Assembly (NCBI RefSeq): GCF_000427365.1
Contig: NZ_KE386488.1
Location: 2,391,882 to 2,455,881, forward strand
Direction: 5' to 3'
Origin: Rikenella microfusus DSM 15922
GTDB taxonomy: Bacteria > Bacteroidota > Bacteroidia > Bacteroidales > Rikenellaceae
Length of the DNA: 64,000 nucleotides
Shown: piece after piece, positions 24,289 to 33,500 of the stretch
Layout of the letters: the number at the start of each line of letters is the position of its first letter
Numbering within the stretch: position 1 is the first letter of the stretch
Notes under the pieces: generated by a model
The model's database searches: none
What the model was told of the DNA's origin: nothing
Seen by the model: only the letters and a program-made list of their open reading frames with translations
Program-made: the position numbers and the translations under genes

Positions 24289-25698
24289 TCAGTGTTTGAT
24301 GGATTCGGCCAGTTCGATGGCACGGCGCAGGGCGCCCAGTTTGTTGTTCACTTCGCGCAGTTCGTTGTCCGGGTCGGAATCGGCGACGATGCCGCCTCCG
24401 GCCTGGAAATAGAGCGTGTTGTTCCGGCTCAGGAACGTACGGATCGTGATGGCCTGGTTCAGGTCGCCGTCGAATCCGATGTGGCCGATGCAGCCGCCGT
24501 AGAAGCCCCGGCGGTGGGGTTCGATCCGGTCGATCAGTTGCATCGCGCGTACTTTCGGGGCGCCGGAGAGCGTCCCGGCGGGAAAGGTGTCGGCGTAGAG
24601 TTTGATCCGGTTGGCGCCTTCGGGCACGGTGCCGCATACGCGCGATACCATGTGGATCACGTGCGAGTAGAATTGCAGCTCTTTGTAGGATTTGACATAT
24701 ACGTCCGAGGTGTTCCGGCTCAGGTCGTTGCGGGCCAGATCGACCAGCATCGTGTGTTCGGCGTTCTCTTTGGGGTCGGCCAGCAGCTGCTGGGCCAGCC
24801 TTTCGTCTTCGGCGTCGTTGCCGGTGCGCTTCACGGTTCCGGCGATCGGATCGATGGTCGCCACGTCTCCTTCCACCTTGAAGTGGGTTTCGGGCGAGGA
24901 GCCGAAGATGCGGAACGAACCGAAATCGAAATAAAACAGGTAGGGCGAAGGATTGATCGAACGCAGGGCGCGGTAAACGTTGAAGTCGTCGCCGGCGAAC
25001 CCTTGCGAAAAACGGCGCGAGAGGACGATCTGGAAAACGTCGCCGCGCATGCAGTGTCGGATGCCTTCGCGCACGTTGGCCTTGTGCTCTTCGTCCGTGA
25101 TGGGCGAGGCGACGGGGCCGGCGGCCCGGAACCCGTAGGTCGGGAAGTTGCGGCTGGCGAGTATTCCCAGCAGGCTGTCCATACGGCCGGTTTCCCCTTC
25201 GGCGAGGTTTTCGGTGACGGTCATTTCGTTCCGCAGGTGGTTTACGGCGATCACGAAGCGGTACAGGATATAGATCATTTCCGGAATTTCGGTTTCGGCG
25301 GCCGGGCGGCTTTCGATCCGCACGTTTTCGAAATACTGCACCGCGTCGTAGGCCGTATAGCCGAAAAAGCCGTTGTCCGACCGGGTATCGCCCGCGATTT
25401 CGAACCGGCGGATAAAGGCGTTCAGAGCGTCCGGCAGCCCGGTCTTTTCCGTCAGGGGATAGGAGCGGCAGGTACGGTCGGGATATTGCTCGGCGACTTG
25501 CCCGCGATCGACGGTGAAGCGGGCGATCGGTTCGATGCCGATGAACGAATAGCTGTTCTCGGAGGAGTGGTAGTCGGAACTTTCGAGCAGGGCCGATTCG
25601 GGGAACATGTCGCGCACTTTGAGGTAGATGCCTACCGGGGTTTGCAGGTCGGCCAGCAGGGTACGGCTCATGGCGGTCAATTTGATGCGATTATTCAT
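24289..25698 (-). CDS. trpE: anthranilate synthase component I
   Basis: 469 residues from the chosen start. It converts chorismate and ammonia to anthranilate. ALLESSDYHSSENSYSFIG near the N-terminus carries the LLES feedback site for tryptophan. The chorismate-binding C-terminal domain has IVLSRRFSQGF, DPIAGTVKRTG, MLVDLARNDLSRN, FPAGTLSGAPKVRAMQ and YGGCIGHIGFDG. The start at 25698 was chosen because its ATG lies in the last codons of trpB (8-bp overlap) and the protein begins MNNRIKLTAMSR. The frame is open 27 bases further upstream, inside trpB. Confidence 0.95.
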   Translation of the reverse strand: MNNRIKLTAMSRTLLADLQTPVGIYLKVRDMFPESALLESSDYHSSENSYSFIGIEPIARFTVDRGQVAEQYPDRTCRSYPLTEKTGLPDALNAFIRRFEIAGDTRSDNGFFGYTAYDAVQYFENVRIESRPAAETEIPEMIYILYRFVIAVNHLRNEMTVTENLAEGETGRMDSLLGILASRNFPTYGFRAAGPVASPITDEEHKANVREGIRHCMRGDVFQIVLSRRFSQGFAGDDFNVYRALRSINPSPYLFYFDFGSFRIFGSSPETHFKVEGDVATIDPIAGTVKRTGNDAEDERLAQQLLADPKENAEHTMLVDLARNDLSRNTSDVYVKSYKELQFYSHVIHMVSRVCGTVPEGANRIKLYADTFPAGTLSGAPKVRAMQLIDRIEPHRRGFYGGCIGHIGFDGDLNQAITIRTFLSRNNTLYFQAGGGIVADSDPDNELREVNNKLGALRRAIELAESIKH

Positions 25699-26884
25699 GG
25701 TCGGCCCGGTTGAAATGTTTGACATAGGTTTCCATATCCTTGTCGCCCCGGCCCGAAACGGTCAGCACCACCACATCCTCCGGTTTGAATTTCTTCTGTC
25801 CGAAGACGGCCAGCGCGTGCGCCGATTCCAGCGCCGGGATGATCCCTTCGAGGGCGGTCAGTTCGAAAGCGGCTTTCAGGGCTTCGTCGTCCGTGACGGC
25901 CCGTATTTCGGCCCGGCGGGTCTCGGCGAGGTTGGCGTGGACGGGGCCGATGCCCGGATAGTCCAGCCCGGCAGAGATCGAATAGGGTTCGGTGATCTGT
26001 CCGTCCGGAGTCTGCATGACGAGCGTGCGGGCGCCGTGGATGATTCCTTCGCGGCCGAGGTGGATCGTGGCGGCCGAATGGCCGGTGTCGATACCCAGCC
26101 CGGCGGCTTCGGCGGCGATCAGCTTCACGCGGGTGTCGTTCAGGTAGTGGTAGAAGGTGCCCGCGGCATTGCTGCCTCCGCCTACGCAGGCGATCAGATA
26201 GTCGGGCCAGTCGCGGCCCTCTTTGGCCTGAAGCTGTTTTTTGATCTCTTCGCTGATGACCGACTGGAAACGGGCCACCATGTCGGGGTAGGGGTGGGGG
26301 CCTACGGTGGAGCCGATGATATAGTGGGTATCGGCAGGGTGGCAGCACCAGTCGCGGATCGCTTCGTTCGTCGCGTCTTTGAGGGTCATGTTGCCGCTCC
26401 GTACGGGCCGCACTTCGGCACCGAGCATTTGCATTTTCTGCACGTTGAGGTGTTGCCGTTCGACGTCGGTTGCGCCCATATAGACGATGCACCGCATCCC
26501 GGTCAGGGCGCAGACGGTGGCCGTAGCCACGCCGTGCTGCCCGGCTCCGGTTTCGGCGATGATGCGGGTCTTGCCCATACGCCGGGCCAGCAGGATCTGG
26601 CCGATGGTGTTGTTGATTTTGTGCGCCCCGGTGTGGTTGAGGTCTTCGCGTTTGAGGTAGATCTTCGTACCGTAACGTTTGCTCATCCGCGGGGCGAAGG
26701 TGAGCGGCGAGGGACGCCCCACATAATCGGCGAGCAGGTCACGGAACTCTTTTTGGAAAGCGGGATCGTCGATGATCCGCAGGTATTCGCGTTTCAGGTT
26801 CTCGACGTTGGCGTGGAGGATTTCGGGGATATATGCTCCTCCGAAGCGTCCGTAGTAGCCGTTTTTATCTACGTTGTAGTTCAT
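25691..26884 (-). CDS. trpB: tryptophan synthase beta chain
   Basis: 397 residues. It is a PLP enzyme that joins indole from TrpA with serine. GGAYIPEIL lies at the N-terminus, HTGAHKINNTIGQ (~85) contains the PLP-binding Lys, and ETGAGQHGVATAT, CVGGGSNAAGTFY and GLDYPGIGP are further hallmarks. As in other Bacteroidales it is the first gene of the operon (trpBEGDCFA). The start at 26884 (MNYNVDKNGYYGRFGGAYIPE) fits the family. The frame is open to 26965, but that upstream part coincides with the attenuator hairpin. Confidence 0.96.
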   Translation of the reverse strand: MNYNVDKNGYYGRFGGAYIPEILHANVENLKREYLRIIDDPAFQKEFRDLLADYVGRPSPLTFAPRMSKRYGTKIYLKREDLNHTGAHKINNTIGQILLARRMGKTRIIAETGAGQHGVATATVCALTGMRCIVYMGATDVERQHLNVQKMQMLGAEVRPVRSGNMTLKDATNEAIRDWCCHPADTHYIIGSTVGPHPYPDMVARFQSVISEEIKKQLQAKEGRDWPDYLIACVGGGSNAAGTFYHYLNDTRVKLIAAEAAGLGIDTGHSAATIHLGREGIIHGARTLVMQTPDGQITEPYSISAGLDYPGIGPVHANLAETRRAEIRAVTDDEALKAAFELTALEGIIPALESAHALAVFGQKKFKPEDVVVLTVSGRGDKDMETYVKHFNRADHE

Positions 26885-26926
26885 GGTATTTGGTTGTTGC
26901 ATGTTTTCCTGGCGGGGATAAACGAA

Positions 26927-26958
26927 AGAAGGGCTGTCGTGCGTCCGACAGCCCTTCT
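26927..26958 (-). terminator. trp attenuator terminator hairpin
   Basis: Perfect 13-bp stem AGAAGGGCTGTCG / CGACAGCCCTTCT with a 6-base loop, followed on the minus strand by TTCGTTT. It lies between the leader peptide and trpB, 43 bp before the trpB start. Confidence 0.8.
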
Positions 26959-26996
26959 TGTTCATATCTTTATGGTAACGGGGTATAGCGGTATCG

Positions 26997-27059
26997 TCAC
27001 GACTTCGTGTAAAGAATCGTGCGCCACCACCATGCCTGTGCCAAAGTAATCGCTTTCAT
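26997..27059 (-). CDS. trpL: trp operon leader peptide with three tandem Trp codons
   Basis: 20-codon ORF on the minus strand, MKAITLAQA-WWW-RTILYTKS. The three consecutive TGG codons are what ribosome-mediated attenuation needs: when charged tRNA-Trp is scarce the ribosome stalls here and the downstream terminator (26927-26958) should not form. It lies downstream of a good promoter and upstream of trpB. It is too short for ordinary ORF calling. I did not work out the competing antiterminator pairing fully, but the leader, terminator and order are directly visible. Confidence 0.88.
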   Translation of the reverse strand: MKAITLAQAWWWRTILYTKS

Positions 27060-27090
27060 CGTTTTGTTTCGTGTACTTTTTTGTACACCG

Positions 27091-27098
27091 CAAATATA
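27091..27098 (-). promoter_or_regulatory. -7 element of the trp operon promoter
   Basis: The minus strand reads TATATTTG, 31 bp before the leader peptide ATG. Just downstream lies a GTGTAC-T6-GTACAC inverted repeat (27071-27088). Confidence 0.65.
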
Positions 27099-27339
27099 GC
27101 GAAAAATCGAATCCGCCGAATTTTTCGGAAATATTTTTTGCGCTTGCATCGGATTTTAGGTGACTATATGTGACTTTATACGAATCCCTTTTCGGCTCGG
27201 CGCCGGACGGCTCTTAGTCGTCGGGGGCGCGCGAGCCGAAAGAACGATGCCGTGTAAAATATACTATCGACTTTTTAATCTTTTCTGAAATTCGGGTTTG
27301 CAGCCTCTACCCGACTTCGGCACCCATGTAAGAAGCCAG

Positions 27340-28005
27340 GAGTACTTTTAATTGCAATGTTTTCCCTTAGTCAGGCCGGAGCCCGAAGTGGCTCCGGCCA
27401 TAATATTTAACCGTACGGTTTATTGCCATATTCTCCCTTAGTCAGCCCGAAGCCACCCCCGGCGAAGGGCTGCAACCTGCGGTCTTGCCCTCGCTGGCTC
27501 CGGGCTGACCGCTACGTGGACAAATCACTGTACAAACCGTACAATTCAATGTTCCTTGTTTGTTTTTGGGGGTAGAGGCTGCCGGTCCGGGAATGTGCGA
27601 TTTCCCGTTCCGACGGGAGGCGGGAACGGGGAATCGCATTCCCGGCGACTTTTTTGCTTACTTTTTTGGTCGTGCAAAAAAGTAAGTGCCCCGCCGGCAT
27701 GAGGCGTCGGGAGAAACCTGTGCCCCCGCGGCATGAGCGGGCAAAGAAAAGATAAACGCCTGTCGGCGAAAGAGGTTACCATTAAACTTACTGTTAATTG
27801 CAATGTTTCCCTTTAGTCAGGCCGGAGCCACCCCCGGCGAAGGCCTGCAACTCGCGATGCTCGTTTGGGCCTCGCTGGCTCCGGCCATAATATTTAACCG
27901 TACGTTAGATTTTATGTTTGCATGGGCTGCAGCCCGCGGAAGCCCGCTCGCCATGCTCGTTCACGTTCTCCGCAGGCTGCGGTCCTTTGACAAGCAAACC
28001 TACGT
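27340..28005. repeat. mosaic repeat block 3 between trp and yaaA
   Basis: No gene. In order: a shortened module A (about 27355-27415), full module A (27420-27515), module B (27545-27790), another module A (27795-27905) and a GC-rich module (27908-28005). Junctions carry variants of TTAACCGTACGGTTTA. Module B has two stems: GGGAATGTGCGATTTCCCGT pairs with a downstream copy ending CGCATTCCC, and CTTACTTTTTT pairs with AAAAAAGTAAG. 27099-27339 holds only a TTCGGCTCG/CGAGCCGAA hairpin. Confidence 0.75.
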
Positions 28006-28094
28006 TGTTCGACCCGGCAGAATTATCGGTCAGGTTGTTCGAGGCCGGCGTATGGCCGGAGAGTATATACTTGCCCTGTTTATTCTTGTGGTGT

Positions 28095-28102
28095 TATATT
28101 TG
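28095..28102 (+). promoter_or_regulatory. -7 element (TATATTTG) of yaaA
   Basis: TATATTTG lies 28 bp before the yaaA ATG. A TTG is found 21 bp upstream. Confidence 0.5.
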
Positions 28103-28130
28103 TATGGATTCCTTCGAAAAAGATTCTTTT

Positions 28131-28907
28131 ATGCTGATTATGTTGTCGCCCGCCAAGACGATGGATATGTCGTCCGAAAGCGTTTCCGGTTTTCCCGCCG
28201 GTACGGAACCTGTTTTTGCCGCCGATGCCCGGAAGCTGGCTGCGGCCATGCGCCGTTTTTCCGAAGCGGAATTGGCGAAGATACTGAAAATCAGTCCGGC
28301 TCTGGCGGCACAGAACTATGAACGTTACCGGTTGTTCGGCCGTCCGTCTAATCCGCGCAAGGAAGCGATCGCCGCTTATAACGGCAGCGTATTCAAAGCC
28401 ATCGGCGCGGCGACCCTCACGGCAGACGACCTGCTTTACGCGCAGGATCGTATCCGGATCGTTTCGACGCTTTACGGACTGGTCAGGCCTTTAGATCGGA
28501 TCGAAGCCTACCGGATCGCTTTCAGCCTGAAACTGTATCCGGAACAGGGAAATCTGTACGACTATTGGTTGCCGAAACTGACCGGGCCGTTGATCGCCGA
28601 TGTGCGCAAAGCGGGCGGGATATTGGTGAATCTGGCGAGCCTCGATATCCAGGGGGCATTGCGTATGGACGAAGTGCGCCGAGCGGTGCGGGTGGTTACG
28701 CCGGAGTTCCAGGAACTGCGCGACGGCAGGTACGAAACGGTACGTACTTATGCGAAAATATGCCGCGGCGTGATGACGCGGCATATCATTCAGCAAAGGA
28801 TCGAGTCTGCGGACGAACTGGTGAAATTCATGTGGAACGGATTCGCGTTCAATCCGGAGGTTTCGGACGGGGAACGTTATGTGTTCACCCGCGAACGCAG
28901 GCCGTAA
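28131..28907 (+). CDS. yaaA: peroxide stress protein YaaA (DUF328)
   Basis: 258 residues. MLIMLSPAKTMD at the start, LDIQGALRMDEV near 180 and TPEFQELRDGRYETV near 205 are typical of YaaA/DUF328. In E. coli YaaA lowers free iron during peroxide stress and binds DNA. The fold contains a helix-hairpin-helix-like motif. The start at 28131 fits the family N-terminus and lies just after the -7 element; longer readings run into a dispersed repeat. It is convergent with the last gene of the haem locus, which may be coincidence, though both concern iron. Confidence 0.92.
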   Translation: MLIMLSPAKTMDMSSESVSGFPAGTEPVFAADARKLAAAMRRFSEAELAKILKISPALAAQNYERYRLFGRPSNPRKEAIAAYNGSVFKAIGAATLTADDLLYAQDRIRIVSTLYGLVRPLDRIEAYRIAFSLKLYPEQGNLYDYWLPKLTGPLIADVRKAGGILVNLASLDIQGALRMDEVRRAVRVVTPEFQELRDGRYETVRTYAKICRGVMTRHIIQQRIESADELVKFMWNGFAFNPEVSDGERYVFTRERRP

Positions 28908-28909
28908 CC

Positions 28910-29236
28910 TTATTCCGGCACGTAGATGATCTCGCCGTTCTCCATTTCGTAGGCGATACCCACCTTGCGGCCTTTCTTGCCGGAGGCGTCCTGCGATTCG
29001 GAAGGTTTATACTTGGTGATTTTCTGGCCCTCTTTGGTGATGATCTCCATGTTGTCCTTGCCGGGGTTCTTGACCATCGTATAGTCTTCCTGCGAGAAGA
29101 CCTCCGTCATGTTGAATTTGGTCACCAAAGCCACCATCAGGGCCACGGCGAAGACCATCGCCACGTCGAACAGGTTCGAAAGCAGGGCCACCGGATCGTG
29201 ATCTTCGCCCGTGTTCAGGATTCTTCTCCGCTTCAT
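28910..29236 (-). CDS. hmuV: DUF2149 protein of the haem locus (HmuV-like)
   Basis: 108 residues, DUF2149 family. A single N-terminal membrane helix (LFDVAMVFAVALMVALVTKF, ~22-41) is followed by a ~65-residue periplasmic tail. The layout resembles ExbD/TolR, the partner of an ExbB/TolQ-type channel, which is encoded just upstream with a 4-bp overlap. In Porphyromonas gingivalis the matching gene ends the hmuYRSTUV operon. The likely role is to use proton flow to energise haem processing with HmuU; this is inference. The name is by position and similarity and does not imply an ABC ATPase. Confidence 0.82.
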   Translation of the reverse strand: MKRRRILNTGEDHDPVALLSNLFDVAMVFAVALMVALVTKFNMTEVFSQEDYTMVKNPGKDNMEIITKEGQKITKYKPSESQDASGKKGRKVGIAYEMENGEIIYVPE

Positions 29237-29886
29237 TGATTCACCGCGTTTTTGGTTACCGTCATCTCTTTGATATGGGCCGTGTGCGATGCCTCGCGGG
29301 CTTCGACCGCAATGGCCGAAATATAGTCCAGCGAGGTGAGGTCCTGAGCCGCCCAGCGTTGTTTGACCTGGAGCAGGACGAATCCCACGGCCCCGGCGAA
29401 CAGTCCGATCACGGTGGTGGCGAAAGCGACCTGCATGTTGTAGGCCATGGTGCTGATGTCCCCGGTCGAAAGTCCCATCAGGGCCGGTCCCATGGGGATC
29501 AGCGTACCCATCAGGCCGAGAATCGGTCCGAATTTGGTCAGCATCTTGGCATGCCCCAGTTCACGGTCGGCGTTGATTTCGTATTCCGAGATGATGCGGT
29601 TGTTGGCGGCTTCGCTCCCGTTGCCGTTTACCAGTTCGCGTGCCGCCAGTATGAATGCGGAGACGGGTTGCGCCGCCAGCATTTCGCCGAACGGGGCGAG
29701 GTTCGTCGTGTCGAGTTTGTTCATTTCGGCGGCGACGGCCTGGTGGATTTTCCGGCGCTGCATGTAACGGTTGTAGAATCCGCCCAGCATGAAGATCGAT
29801 TTCACGAAAAAGAAGAGCAACCCGACGACCACGGGAACCAGCAGTCCGTTCGAGATCCAGAAAAGAAGGTTTGAAACGTATTCCAT
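29233..29886 (-). CDS. hmuU: MotA/TolQ/ExbB-type proton channel (HmuU-like)
   Basis: 217 residues from the start chosen at 29886 (MEYVSNLLFWISNGLL). Helices lie at about 10-35, 115-140 and 150-175. KFGPILGLMGTLIPMGPAL and TTVIGLFAGAVGFVL match the conserved ExbB/TolQ core with its channel-lining threonine. The usual work of this family is to couple proton flow to outer-membrane or periplasmic processes. It is in the hmu operon between the HmuT-like and DUF2149 genes, overlapping the latter. The frame is open further upstream, but that part overlaps hmuT and has no membrane or family features. Confidence 0.86.
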   Translation of the reverse strand: MEYVSNLLFWISNGLLVPVVVGLLFFFVKSIFMLGGFYNRYMQRRKIHQAVAAEMNKLDTTNLAPFGEMLAAQPVSAFILAARELVNGNGSEAANNRIISEYEINADRELGHAKMLTKFGPILGLMGTLIPMGPALMGLSTGDISTMAYNMQVAFATTVIGLFAGAVGFVLLQVKQRWAAQDLTSLDYISAIAVEAREASHTAHIKEMTVTKNAVNQ

Positions 29887-29891
29887 TACAG

Positions 29892-30566
29892 TTAGTTGTG
29901 TTGTTTTTTCAGTTTTTTGAGGATGCGGGGCGCGAAATAGCCCGCTGCGAAAAGTACGGCCACTACCGAAAGGGCCAGCCCCATGCTGCGCCAATCGACC
30001 GGCGCGCTGTGGCTCACTACCGCCGCCGAGGGGTGGAAGACCGTGCAGCAGATCGTGAGTGCGAAGATCAGCATACCGGTCAGCAGGGTCAGTTCGATGC
30101 GTCCTTCGTCCGAGGGCAGCAGCGCCCGGGCCGCGAAGTCTCCTCCGGCCAGTATCACGAAGATACCGACGGCCAGCCATACGCTGACCGCGGTGAACGA
30201 AGTTCCTGCAAACGTGAAGAAAAGGTTGATTTGCAGATAGAACAAGGCCGGGAAAATCAGCAGCGAAGGCATGTACCGAAGCCAGCGGGTCTTGCGCAGC
30301 GGCACGATCCGCGCCCAGCAGGTGCCGAACGTGAGCAGCAGGTCGAGCATGACGGCCAGCGAGATGTTCATCAGCGCTTTTTGTTCCGACAGAGCGTTCT
30401 CTACCTGGAGCTTGTTGATTTCCATGGCGTAGGGGTGGCACAGCCACACGAAGCCGGCGCATAACAGTCCGAACGACAGCCCCTGCCACCGTCGGGGCAG
30501 GAGACTGTCGGTCAGCACCGTCTTGACGACGGCCAGCAGGGTTAATAATAGCAATACGCTGTCCAT
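29892..30566 (-). CDS. hmuT: haem-locus inner-membrane protein (HmuT-like)
   Basis: 224 residues with about six to seven hydrophobic helices and a short basic tail (ILKKLKKQHN). No catalytic motif recognised. It lies 7 bp downstream of the CobN-like gene and 5 bp upstream of the proton-channel gene, in the place of hmuT in the P. gingivalis hmuYRSTUV operon. There too the product is a membrane protein of unknown role, and not the periplasmic binding protein that the name HmuT means in ABC haem systems. A function in the HmuS-HmuU-HmuV complex is inferred. Confidence 0.7.
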   Translation of the reverse strand: MDSVLLLLTLLAVVKTVLTDSLLPRRWQGLSFGLLCAGFVWLCHPYAMEINKLQVENALSEQKALMNISLAVMLDLLLTFGTCWARIVPLRKTRWLRYMPSLLIFPALFYLQINLFFTFAGTSFTAVSVWLAVGIFVILAGGDFAARALLPSDEGRIELTLLTGMLIFALTICCTVFHPSAAVVSHSAPVDWRSMGLALSVVAVLFAAGYFAPRILKKLKKQHN

Positions 30567-30573
30567 AGAGGGT

Positions 30574-33500
30574 CTATGCTTTGTGTTTACGTACTTTGCG
30601 CAGAACCAGCATGACGGCCACTGCGGCGCAGATCACACCGAAAGCGCCCAGCGCGATACCCAGACCGCGGAACGGTTTTTCCGTTTCGGCCGTACCGTTC
30701 AGCTGTTCTTTTTCGAGCACCATGCCTTTGTTATCTGCATTGTCCGACGGCGCGGCGGAGATGGCGCGGTTTACCGAAGCCTTGTAGGATTGCGCTTTTT
30801 CGGGCGCGAGCTGCCGGCCGATGAAATCGCGCAGCTTGGCATTGTCGCACGTGAATCCGCTGCATGCGGCCTCGTGTTCGGTCACCATTTCGCTGTGCAG
30901 TTCGGCGATGGCTTTCAGTTGTTCCGGCGTGGCTTTCCAGTACCCCTTGCGGGCCGTTTCCATCATCACGGCAGTCATCTCTTGCAGAGCGGCCGGATTC
31001 TCGCGGTCGAAAAATTCGCGGGTGCCCAGATTCAGGTCGTCTTCGACATAAATGTCGTAGATCCGGTCCCATATCTCTTTGTCGATCGCCGCGGGCTTCA
31101 TCACGTTCCAGCCGTAGGTGTTGCGCACGATCTCGGTGAAGTTGTTCGCCGACGACGCGCCGCCCTTCATCTGTTCCTTGATGTAAACCGGATTGAAGAT
31201 CGTGGTGCGCGATTCGACGCCGATCGCCTCTTTCAGCTCCTGTACGCGGGCGTGGTGCCGGTTGCGCAGGTCGTTGAAATAGGTGTCGGGGTCTTTGCCC
31301 GTCACGTTGCGTACCGTCAGGTTCATACCGCCCATGAATTCGTACACGTGGTCGAGGCTCAGCGCCCCCCAGGTGTTGCTCTGGCGCGGCTGTACCACGG
31401 CGTCGGTGTTTTGCAGGGCCGCTTCGAACACGCCCGCCTTGAAATCGCCCCACTCTTCGGAGCTGCCGTATACGGCACCCATGTTGTTGAGATAGGTATC
31501 CGCGATTTCGCGCTCGTTTTCCCAGCGGTCGCCGCTCTCGACCATGCCCGTGATGCCGGTGCCGGCCATCCCGTTCAGGCCGCCGAAAATCCGCCGGGTG
31601 GACAGCTCGCGTGCCTCTTTGGGAGAAAACCCTTTTTCGAGCAGAACTTTCTCGGCGTCCACCTGTCCTTTGGCGACGTAATTTTCCCCGCCGTCGTCGG
31701 CGGCGGCAGCCATCCCGATGGCTTTCTGGATCAGGGCCAGGCGCGAGGCGGCCAGGTCACGCAGCTGTCCGGAGGTCTGTACCACCACGTCGATCCGCGG
31801 ACGGTTCATCTCCGAGGCGGGAACCAGCCGGATATCCATCACGCGGCCGAACTGGTCGCGGATCGGTTCGGCACCCAGCATCCACAGTATCTGGGCGATG
31901 GTGGCCCCTTCGCTTTCGATGAACGCACCCGACCAGAGCGTGAAGCTCACTTTCTGCGGATAGTTGCCGCCGTGGTTTTTCAGGTAGTCGGCCAGCATCT
32001 GTTCGCCCATCGCGACGCCTTTCTCCCATGCCGCGGGCGAGGGGGTGGCTTCGGCGTTGATCGAATAGAGGTTGCGCCCCGTGGGCAGGGTGTTGGGGTT
32101 GGCGATGTAGTCGCCGCCCGGGGTCGGGGCCACATAACCGCCGTTGAGCGCATTGATGAACGATTCCAGTTCGACGGAGGGGCTTTGCTCCAGCGCCGTC
32201 TTGTAGTTGCGCACATTGGCCACCGCATCGGCGATGTTCATCACCGCATCGGCGAATTCCTTGTCTGCGGCGGTTACCGTATCGGTTCGGGCCGCTTTCA
32301 TGGCGGTCATCATCTGTTTGACCTTTTCGGCCTGCTTCGGATCCATTTTCTTCATGGCCTCCTGCATGGCTTTCCGGTCGGGGTGTTTTCCGGTCGAGTC
32401 TTTGCCTGTCCGCATGGCTTTGAGCATCGCCATACGGTCTTTCGGTTTGGACAGTTCCCGGATATGCCGTGCCCGTGCGAGCTGGGAGTCGGAGATACCC
32501 AGCGATGCCAGAACGGCATCCGGGGAGAGTGTAGCACGGGCTAAGAGACTTTTCACGGCCGCCTGTGCCGGGGTGCGGTACCGGCGGTTGAAGAAAGCTG
32601 TATTGTCGATCTGTTTCTGGGTGATCTTACCGTTCAGTTTGTCGAGCGCGGCCAGTCCGTAGGCGATCGGGTCGGTGGCCAGCAGTTCGACCGAGGAGTT
32701 GATTTTCTCCGGGCTGAACGCTACCCCGAGCGTGTACATGCCTCCCGTGATTTTTTCGGAACAGAGTTCTTCTGCGAAGTTTTCGATCCGTTCGATCTCC
32801 TCGTCCGTATAGGGCTGTGTCTTCACGCTGTCCAGTTTCAGGTCGCGGTGCAGCCCCATTCGCAGGGTCAGTTCCTTGATTTTCAGGTTTTCCTGCTGCG
32901 AACGGTCGTCTTCTTCTTTCGACAGGTAGTTCTGTATCTGTTCCAGTAGCCTGCCGACCTCGCCGCGCATTTCGGTTTCGATGAAAGGCGGGGTCAGGTG
33001 CGACACGGTGGTTGCATAGCTGCGCCGTTTGGCGATGATCCCTTCGCCCACGTCCCCGATCGTATAGAGGTAGAAGTGCGGCAGGTCGCCCACCAAACGG
33101 TCGCTCCAGTCGGCGGTCGAAAGGGCCACCTGTTTGCCGGGAATGAATTCCAGCGAACCGTGCGTCCCGAAGTGGATCATGGCGTCCGCCCCGAAGCCGT
33201 AGCGCGTCCAAAGGTAGGAGGCTATGTAATGGTGCGGAGGCACGGGATTGTCGCCGTGTACGGCCGCGAAACTGTTTTCGCCCGTACCTTGCGTCGGCTG
33301 GGGCAGCAGCACCACGTTGCCGAACCGGATGCGGGTCACGGCGATGCTGTCGCCGGCCGTATAGAACCCGCCCGGGGCCGCGCCGTGTTTGGCGGTCAGT
33401 TCGGCGTACTGTTCGGGACGCAACGCTTCGTGGAGCCAGCCGTCGTATTCGGCCGTCGGAATCAGTTCCGGATAGCCCGAACGCAGGTAACGCCCGATAT

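Noticed and set aside
26885-26965. N-terminal extension of TrpB
   Set aside because: The extra codons coincide with the attenuator hairpin; the family start lies at 26884.
27340-28005. CRISPR array in the repeat-rich gap
   Set aside because: Repeats are unequal, palindromic and of mixed types, with no regular spacers and no cas genes.
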